Below, piece after piece: positions 7,411 to 12,438 of a DNA stretch of 12,438 nt (positions within the stretch are counted from its first letter, which is position 1; every line of letters starts with the position of its first letter). Position numbers and translations under genes: made by a program. Origin of the DNA: Aquimarina sp. (GTDB lineage: Bacteria; Bacteroidota; Bacteroidia; Flavobacteriales; Flavobacteriaceae). The stretch covers positions 1-12,438 of the forward strand of contig NZVW01000112.1 in assembly GCA_002697475.1 (NCBI GenBank). Reading direction: 5' to 3'. The notes beneath the pieces were generated by a model. That model ran no database searches, was not told the origin of the DNA, and worked only from the letters and a program-made list of their open reading frames with translations.

Positions 7411-10400
7411 ATGAGCACTAAGTTTCCTGAATATAAAGGACTTGACTTACCTAAAGTAGCAGAAGAAGTATTAGATTTTTGGCAACAGAATTCAATATTT
7501 GAAAAGAGTATTACAGAGCGCGAAGGGCACGAGCCTTACGTTTTCTTTGAAGGACCTCCTTCCGCCAATGGATTACCTGGTATTCACCACGTAATGGCTC
7601 GTACAATCAAGGATATTTTTTGCAGATATAAAACTCAAAAAGGTTTTCAGGTTAAGAGAAAGGCAGGATGGGATACACACGGTCTTCCTATTGAGTTAGG
7701 TGTGGAAAAGGAATTGGGTATCACTAAGGAAGATATAGGAAAGAAAATTTCTGTTGAAGAGTATAATGCTGCTTGTAAAAAGGCAGTAATGAGATACACG
7801 GATATTTGGAACGACCTTACTGAAAAGATTGGTTATTGGGTAGATATGGAAGATCCATACATAACCTATAAACCGAAATACATGGAAAGTGTATGGTGGT
7901 TGCTTTCACAGATTTATAAAAAAGGATGGTTGTACAAAGGATATACTATACAGCCCTATTCGCCTAAAGCAGGTACTGGATTAAGTTCTCATGAGCTGAA
8001 CCAGCCGGGAACGTATCAGGATGTTACAGATACAACAGTTGTGGCACAGTTTAAAGCTGTAAAGGAGACTTTACCAGATGATTTGAAGGATGTTGAAGGA
8101 AACATATTCTTTCTGGCCTGGACTACTACTCCATGGACGTTGCCTTCTAACACGGCATTAACCGTAGGTCCTAAAATTGATTATGTTTTAGTTCAAACGT
8201 ACAATCAATATACTTTTGAGCCAATTAATGTGGTTTTAGCCAAGAGTCTTATTGGGAAGCAGTTTACAGGTAAGTTTAGTCAAGTTGAAAATCAATCTGA
8301 CCTTAGTTCCTACAAAGAAGAGGATAAAAAAATTCCATTTTTTGTAGCTAAAGAGCTTAAAGGAATTGATCTTGTAGAGTCAAGATACGAGCAGTTGCTG
8401 GATTATGTACAACCCTATCATAATCCTGAAAATGCATTTAGAGTTATAGCAGGAGACTTTGTTACTACAGAGGATGGTACAGGGATAGTACATACGTCAC
8501 CAACTTTTGGTGCTGATGATGCTTTTGTAGCGAAGCAAGCTAAACCTGAAGTACCGGCATTATTGGTTAAAGATCAAAATGGAAATCTTGTTCCTACGGT
8601 AGATTTACAAGGTAAATTTATTGAAGAACTTGGCGAATTAGGAGGTAAATATGTAAAGAATGAATATTATGATGAAGGTGAAGCTCCTGAGAAGTCAGTT
8701 GACGTAGAAATTGCTATAAAACTTAAAACTGAAAATAAAGCCTTTAAAGTAGAGAAATATGTTCATAGTTACCCCAACTGTTGGAGAACTGACAAACCTA
8801 TTTTATACTATCCACTAGACTCCTGGTTTATAAAAGTTACAGAGTTTAAAGATCGTATGTTTGATCTGAATTTAGGAATCAACTGGAAACCCAAAGCTAC
8901 CGGAGAAGGACGTTTTGGTAACTGGTTGGCTAATGCTAATGACTGGAACTTGTCAAGATCAAGATATTGGGGTATCCCTTTGCCAATATGGAGAACTGAA
9001 GATGGTAAAGAGGAGATGATCATTGGTTCTGTAGAAGAGTTGAAGTCAGAAATGGCCAAAGCTGTGGAGGCAGGAGTTCTGAAAGCTGATATTTTCGCAG
9101 ATTTTACTGTTGGAGATATGAGCGAAGAAAATTATGATAAAATAGATCTTCATAAAAACATAGTCGATCAGATAACTTTGGTTTCTCCTTCAGGACAACC
9201 CATGAAGCGCGAAAGTGATTTGATTGATGTTTGGTTTGATTCTGGCTCAATGCCTTATGCTCAGTGGCATTATCCTTTTGAAAACAAAGAAAAGGTTGAA
9301 GCAGGAGAACGAAAGGCTGATTTTATAGCAGAAGGAGTAGACCAAACCAGAGGTTGGTTCTACACACTTCATGCTATCGCAACTATGATTTTTGATGATG
9401 TAGCCTATAAAAATGTAGTTTCCAATGGTTTAGTGCTCGACAAGAATGGACAAAAGATGTCTAAGCGTCTGGGTAATGCGGTTGATCCATTTGATACCTT
9501 AAAAGAATTTGGTCCGGATGCTACAAGATGGTATATGATTAGTAATGCTAATCCATGGGACAACCTGAAGTTTGATTCTGAAGGTATAGCTGAGGTAAGA
9601 AGAAAGTTTTTTGGTACTTTATATAACACCTATTCATTCTTTACATTATACGCTAACATAGATAACTTCACTTATTCAGAAGAAGAAATCCCTATTAAAG
9701 AGAGACCTGAGATAGATAGATGGATTCTTAGTGAATTGAATACATTAATAAAAAATGTAGACAGTTACTATAATGATTATGAACCTACCAAGGCTACCAG
9801 AGCAATATCTGATTTTGTACAGGAGAACCTAAGTAACTGGTTTGTTAGATTAAGTAGAAGAAGATACTGGAAAGGAGATTATCAAAAAGATAAAATTTCT
9901 GCATATCAGACTTTATTTACCTGTATGCTTACTGTGGCAAAATTAGGAGCACCAGTAGCACCATTTTTTATGGATAGATTGTATAAAGATTTAATTGCCG
10001 GTACAAACGTGGAGCAATTTGATAGTGTACATTTAGCGGATTTCCCAGTGTTTGATGAGTCTGTAGTGGATAAAGGGTTAGAGCATAAGATGCAAAAGGC
10101 ACAAACAATCTCTTCATTAGTACTTTCTCTGCGCCAAAAGGAAAAGATTAAGGTACGTCAACCTTTACAAAGAATAATGATTCCTGTACTTAACGAAGCT
10201 GATAAAAATGAGATCAATGACATTGCAGATCTTATAAAAAGTGAGGTAAATGTTAAAGAAATTGAGCTGATTGATGACGCTTCCGGCATATTAGTGAAGC
10301 AAATTAAGCCAAATTTTAAAAATTTAGGCCCTCGTTTTGGAAAGGATATGAAGCTGATAGCTAATAAGATACAGTCTTTTGACCAGGAAACTATTAAAAT

Positions 10401-10815
10401 TTTAGAGGGTACAGGGCAATTCGATGTAGAAATTAATAATAAAATTATTACTTTAGGAATCGATGACGTAGAGATAAGTTCTCAGGATATCGAAGGATGG
10501 TTAGTAGCAAATTCAGGACCATTGACGGTGGCACTGGATGTTACAATAACTCCTGATCTTCGTAAAGAAGGGATAGCCAGAGAGTTGGTGAATAGAATCC
10601 AGAATATGCGAAAGGATAGTGGATTCGAGGTGACTGATAAAATTGAAATTGTTTTTAAAGAGAATAAAACGGTACAGGAAGCCGTTGCCACCAATGAAAC
10701 TTATATAAAGAATGAAACCTTAACTGAATCAATTGAGTTTGCAACTGATGTAATAAATGGTACAGAAATTGCGTTTGACGACATTGCAACCCAATTGATT
10801 ATTAAAAAACATTAA
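7411..10815 (+). CDS. ileS: Isoleucine--tRNA ligase, type 2 (IleRS2) with altered GIHH signature
   Basis: Class I aminoacyl-tRNA synthetase that charges tRNA-Ile. The 1134-residue length exceeds bacterial type 1 (about 930) and fits the eukaryote-like type 2. The Rossmann fold opens with FFEGPPSANGLP (45-56), followed by the signature at 57-60, which reads Gly-Ile-His-His where HxGH is usual. KMSKR is intact at 682-686 (DKNGQKMSKRLGNAVDP). The CP1 editing domain is present, with the Thr-rich AWTTTPWTLPSN (236-247) and HTSPTFGADD (361-370) carrying the conserved Asp, so hydrolysis of Val-tRNA-Ile should be retained. WGIPLPIW (520-527) and DVWFDSGS (606-613) are core elements. Residues from about 760 form the helical anticodon-binding domain (DRWILSELN, ENLSNWFVRLSRRRYWKGD), then the long type 2 C-terminal part. 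The ATG at 7411 is well placed after the likely promoter, and a DksA-like gene follows 4 bases after the stop. Type 2 enzymes are naturally mupirocin-resistant; see findings. Confidence 0.97.
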   Translation: MSTKFPEYKGLDLPKVAEEVLDFWQQNSIFEKSITEREGHEPYVFFEGPPSANGLPGIHHVMARTIKDIFCRYKTQKGFQVKRKAGWDTHGLPIELGVEKELGITKEDIGKKISVEEYNAACKKAVMRYTDIWNDLTEKIGYWVDMEDPYITYKPKYMESVWWLLSQIYKKGWLYKGYTIQPYSPKAGTGLSSHELNQPGTYQDVTDTTVVAQFKAVKETLPDDLKDVEGNIFFLAWTTTPWTLPSNTALTVGPKIDYVLVQTYNQYTFEPINVVLAKSLIGKQFTGKFSQVENQSDLSSYKEEDKKIPFFVAKELKGIDLVESRYEQLLDYVQPYHNPENAFRVIAGDFVTTEDGTGIVHTSPTFGADDAFVAKQAKPEVPALLVKDQNGNLVPTVDLQGKFIEELGELGGKYVKNEYYDEGEAPEKSVDVEIAIKLKTENKAFKVEKYVHSYPNCWRTDKPILYYPLDSWFIKVTEFKDRMFDLNLGINWKPKATGEGRFGNWLANANDWNLSRSRYWGIPLPIWRTEDGKEEMIIGSVEELKSEMAKAVEAGVLKADIFADFTVGDMSEENYDKIDLHKNIVDQITLVSPSGQPMKRESDLIDVWFDSGSMPYAQWHYPFENKEKVEAGERKADFIAEGVDQTRGWFYTLHAIATMIFDDVAYKNVVSNGLVLDKNGQKMSKRLGNAVDPFDTLKEFGPDATRWYMISNANPWDNLKFDSEGIAEVRRKFFGTLYNTYSFFTLYANIDNFTYSEEEIPIKERPEIDRWILSELNTLIKNVDSYYNDYEPTKATRAISDFVQENLSNWFVRLSRRRYWKGDYQKDKISAYQTLFTCMLTVAKLGAPVAPFFMDRLYKDLIAGTNVEQFDSVHLADFPVFDESVVDKGLEHKMQKAQTISSLVLSLRQKEKIKVRQPLQRIMIPVLNEADKNEINDIADLIKSEVNVKEIELIDDASGILVKQIKPNFKNLGPRFGKDMKLIANKIQSFDQETIKILEGTGQFDVEINNKIITLGIDDVEISSQDIEGWLVANSGPLTVALDVTITPDLRKEGIARELVNRIQNMRKDSGFEVTDKIEIVFKENKTVQEAVATNETYIKNETLTESIEFATDVINGTEIAFDDIATQLIIKKH

Positions 10816-10819
10816 GATT

Positions 10820-11203
10820 ATGGCAGAAGACGTAAAAGTAAGGTATAGTGATGCCGATTTAGCGATGTTCAGAGAGATCATTGTTGAAAAGATGGAAAAA
10901 GCTAAGAATGATTTGGACTTACTTAGAAGTTCTTATAAAAATGATGGTAATAATGGTACGGATGACACCTCACCAACATTTAAGGCTTTTGAGGAAGGAA
11001 GTGAAACAATGTCTAAGGAGGCAAATACTCAACTGGCAATAAGACAAGAAAAATTTGTACGAGACTTAAAGAATGCATTACTAAGGATCGAAAATAAAAC
11101 CTATGGTATTTGCCGTGTAACAGGAAAGCTTATTAATCCTGAGCGATTAAAACTTGTACCACACGCTACATTAAGTATTGAAGCTAAAAATATGCAGAGC
11201 TAA
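10820..11203 (+). CDS. TraR/DksA-family protein lacking most zinc-finger cysteines
   Basis: A 127-residue DksA/TraR-like protein, expected to act in the RNA polymerase secondary channel or in a related regulatory role. The N-terminal two-thirds is a charged helical hairpin (LAMFREIIVEKMEKAKNDL at 14-32, then about 65-92) with an acidic tip region (NGTDDTSPTF, 45-54). The C-terminal signature is recognisable: YGICRVTGKLINPERLKLVPHATLSIEAK starts at Tyr95. In zinc-binding relatives this segment has CxxC twice; here only Cys98 remains, with Thr101 and Ser/Ala in the second pair, so C4 zinc binding is not possible. The gene is 4 bases after ileS, which implies one transcript, and ends before a strong terminator. 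Cys-poor DksA relatives are known and the same form appears common in Bacteroidota, so it is probably functional. Confidence 0.9.
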   Translation: MAEDVKVRYSDADLAMFREIIVEKMEKAKNDLDLLRSSYKNDGNNGTDDTSPTFKAFEEGSETMSKEANTQLAIRQEKFVRDLKNALLRIENKTYGICRVTGKLINPERLKLVPHATLSIEAKNMQS

Positions 11204-11238
11204 CATTTTTACGTAGCCAAATAATATAAATAATATGC

Positions 11239-11277
11239 AAAGTGCTGTTCTTTTTAGAGCAGCACTTTTTGTTTTTA
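11239..11277 (+). terminator. Intrinsic terminator of the ileS-dksA-like operon
   Basis: Arms at 11239-11250 (AAAGTGCTGTTC) and 11257-11268 form a 12-pair stem with one G-U pair and a 6-base loop, followed by a T-rich tract (TTGTTTTT). It starts 36 bases after the DksA-like stop codon, and separates the operon from the sigma factor gene. Confidence 0.87.
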
Positions 11278-11307
11278 TTCAAAAAAATAAATTTTTTTAA
11301 TTGTAGA

Positions 11308-11340
11308 TGTAACCTTTTTAATTTTATAAGGTAATACTAT
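11308..11340 (+). promoter_or_regulatory. Possible ECF-type promoter of the sigma/anti-sigma operon
   Basis: TGTAACC at 11308-11314 has the AAC core typical of ECF -35 elements, and 16 bases later comes GTAATACTAT (11331-11340), a candidate -10 region. An A/T tract precedes it (11281-11300). A short inverted repeat, ACCTT (11312-11316) and AAGGT (11328-11332), lies across the spacer. ECF factors often transcribe their own genes, so autoregulation is possible, but the -10 match is weak and the repeat may be chance. Confidence 0.35.
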
Positions 11341-11362
11341 ATAGAAACCAATCAAAAATAAG

Positions 11363-11890
11363 TTGAAAGATCTAACTGACGAACAAATAATGATATCTGT
11401 ATCAAGTGGCAATCTTGATCTGGCATCGATATTATTCGATCGCTATCAGGTTAAAATTTACAACTATTTACTTAAAATGACCAGAGACGAAACGGCAAGT
11501 CAGGACATCACACAGGAGGTTTTTTATAAGATGATAAAGTACAGAAGATCATATAAAGAAGGAAAATTTTCGGCCTGGATATATACAATAGCACGGAATA
11601 TCTTTATGGATTATTATCAGAAACAAAAAAATAAAGATGTTCAATTGAATGCAGAAATCTATGGAGAAGAGGATAAGAATTATTCAGAAATTAATGAGAC
11701 CAATGAACAGTTATACAGGGCTCTTAACAGGTTAAACAATTCAGATAAAGAATTGATCGTAATGAATAGGTTTCAAAATATAAAGTATAAAGAAATAGCT
11801 CAGATTTTAGGTTCAACAGAAGGTGCGGTTAAAACCAAGATACATAGAGCAATTTTTAAATTAAAGGAGTTATACCTTCAAAATGCATAG
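11363..11890 (+). CDS. ECF RNA polymerase sigma factor (sigma-70 family)
   Basis: A 175-residue extracytoplasmic-function sigma factor that would direct RNA polymerase to stress or envelope regulon promoters. Region 2 is at about residues 21-90: LFDRYQVKIYNYLLKMT, the DITQEVFYKM element of 2.2, then FSAWIYTIARNIFMDYYQKQK of 2.3-2.4. Region 4 is at about 115-170, with the helix-turn-helix KYKEIAQILGSTEGAVKTKIHRA (141-163) recognising the -35 element. Region 3 is absent, as expected. The start is TTG at 11363: an in-frame TAG at 11342 excludes any further upstream start, and the next choice (ATG at 11390) would remove the family-typical KDLTDEQIM. A TTG start may lower translation. The partner anti-sigma gene begins 3 bases after the stop, so the pair is surely one operon. 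Confidence 0.95.
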   Translation: MKDLTDEQIMISVSSGNLDLASILFDRYQVKIYNYLLKMTRDETASQDITQEVFYKMIKYRRSYKEGKFSAWIYTIARNIFMDYYQKQKNKDVQLNAEIYGEEDKNYSEINETNEQLYRALNRLNNSDKELIVMNRFQNIKYKEIAQILGSTEGAVKTKIHRAIFKLKELYLQNA

Positions 11891-11893
11891 CGT

Positions 11894-12438
11894 ATGAAAT
11901 GTGATGAAGTACAAAGGAGTTTAGTAGATTTTATAGATAAATCTTTAACAGAGAAGGAAGCTTTGGTTATAAAGGAGCACTTACATCAGTGCCCTCAATG
12001 TCAGGAAGAGTTTAATAAACTATCTATGTTGTTTAAGGATATAGACAATGATGCTTTGATAAACCCACCTGCTGAAATCAGATCAAATTTTGAAAAGCTA
12101 TTGGCAGAAGAGAAAAAGTCTGAACAAGATCAAAATGTAATGCAGTTGCATCACCATAAAAGAAATTATTGGAAGCCTTTACTGCAAATTGCGGCGACAT
12201 TAGTACTTATGTTTTTTGCGTATCATTATGGTAAAACAGAGAATGAGAGTCATTTTAATGAAGAATTAGCAACTGTGGAAAATGAAAAACAACAGATCAA
12301 ACAGGATCTTACCATTTCGCTTATAGAAAGTGAGTCTGCCAGTAAACGATTGCAGGCAGTTAATTACGCTGAGCAATTTGATAAACCTGATAATCGAATC
12401 CTGGAGGCGCTCATTGATAAAATGTTTTATGATAAACA
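11894..12438 (+). CDS. Membrane anti-sigma factor with zinc finger and HEAT-like C-terminal region (3' partial)
   Basis: Translated from the ATG at 11894, the frame stays open to the window end (181 codons plus two bases), so the C-terminus is missing. Residues 1-45 form an anti-sigma zinc-finger (zf-HC2/ZAS) domain: Cys3, then His29-x3-Cys33-x2-Cys36 (EHLHQCPQC), which binds the sigma factor in the cytoplasm. A polar linker (46-93, with a His-rich MQLHHHKRN) leads to one hydrophobic segment at about 95-111 (PLLQIAATLVLMFFAYH). After it, at 115-138, is a charged, probably helical stretch, then LTISLIESESASKRLQAVNY and KPDNRILEALIDKM (139-177), which resemble the opening helices of HEAT repeats. 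In this reading the sensor is a periplasmic helical-repeat domain. It lies directly after the ECF sigma gene, the usual place for its inhibitor. The HEAT assignment is less sure than the zinc finger and membrane segment. Confidence 0.9.
   Translation, partial: MKCDEVQRSLVDFIDKSLTEKEALVIKEHLHQCPQCQEEFNKLSMLFKDIDNDALINPPAEIRSNFEKLLAEEKKSEQDQNVMQLHHHKRNYWKPLLQIAATLVLMFFAYHYGKTENESHFNEELATVENEKQQIKQDLTISLIESESASKRLQAVNYAEQFDKPDNRILEALIDKMFYDK

Overview
The window comes from a low-GC chromosome of a Bacteroidota bacterium, most likely of the Cytophagales/Flavobacteriia type. The signs are a secreted protein with a Por-secretion (type IX) C-terminal sorting domain, genes without Shine-Dalgarno sequences, -7 elements of the TAnnTTYG kind, a long type 2 isoleucyl-tRNA synthetase, a Cys-poor DksA-like protein typical of the phylum, and an ECF sigma/anti-sigma pair. 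The genus cannot be fixed from the sequence alone.

Layout. Bases 1-1389 hold the C-terminal 462 residues of a large secreted protein: two CARDB-like repeats, a proprotein-convertase P-domain and a type IX sorting tail. A bidirectional hairpin (1411-1446) separates it from the convergent glycyl-tRNA synthetase gene (1464-2999, minus). Upstream of that lies a minus-strand gene for a one-pass membrane protein with a coiled coil and no known function (3138-4019), which ends in its own terminator (3086-3119). Divergent from it are a ComF-family phosphoribosyltransferase-like protein (4106-4789) and an Ig-like (Big_5) lipoprotein (4870-6486). The lipoprotein gene converges with, and overlaps by 12 bases, a nitrilase-family omega-amidase gene (6475-7260, minus). 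A 150-base divergent spacer leads to ileS (7411-10815), followed 4 bases later by a TraR/DksA-like regulator (10820-11203) and a strong terminator (11239-11268). The right end carries an ECF sigma factor (TTG start, 11363-11890) and, 3 bases later, a zinc-finger/transmembrane anti-sigma factor with a HEAT-like periplasmic start (11894 to the window end, truncated).

How the genes relate. Most of the window is core housekeeping: two aminoacyl-tRNA synthetases, a transcription-associated regulator, a metabolite-repair amidase and envelope proteins. The sigma/anti-sigma pair is a self-contained signalling module. I see no phage, insertion sequence, CRISPR array or tRNA/rRNA gene, and no stretch over 300 bases without a gene; the longest gaps are 159, 150 and 138 bases.

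The most notable point is inside ileS: the class I signature HxGH is replaced by GIHH (first and third residues exchanged). This is the altered motif reported for mupirocin hyper-resistant type 2 IleRS enzymes. I did not find evidence for a wholly new multi-gene system.
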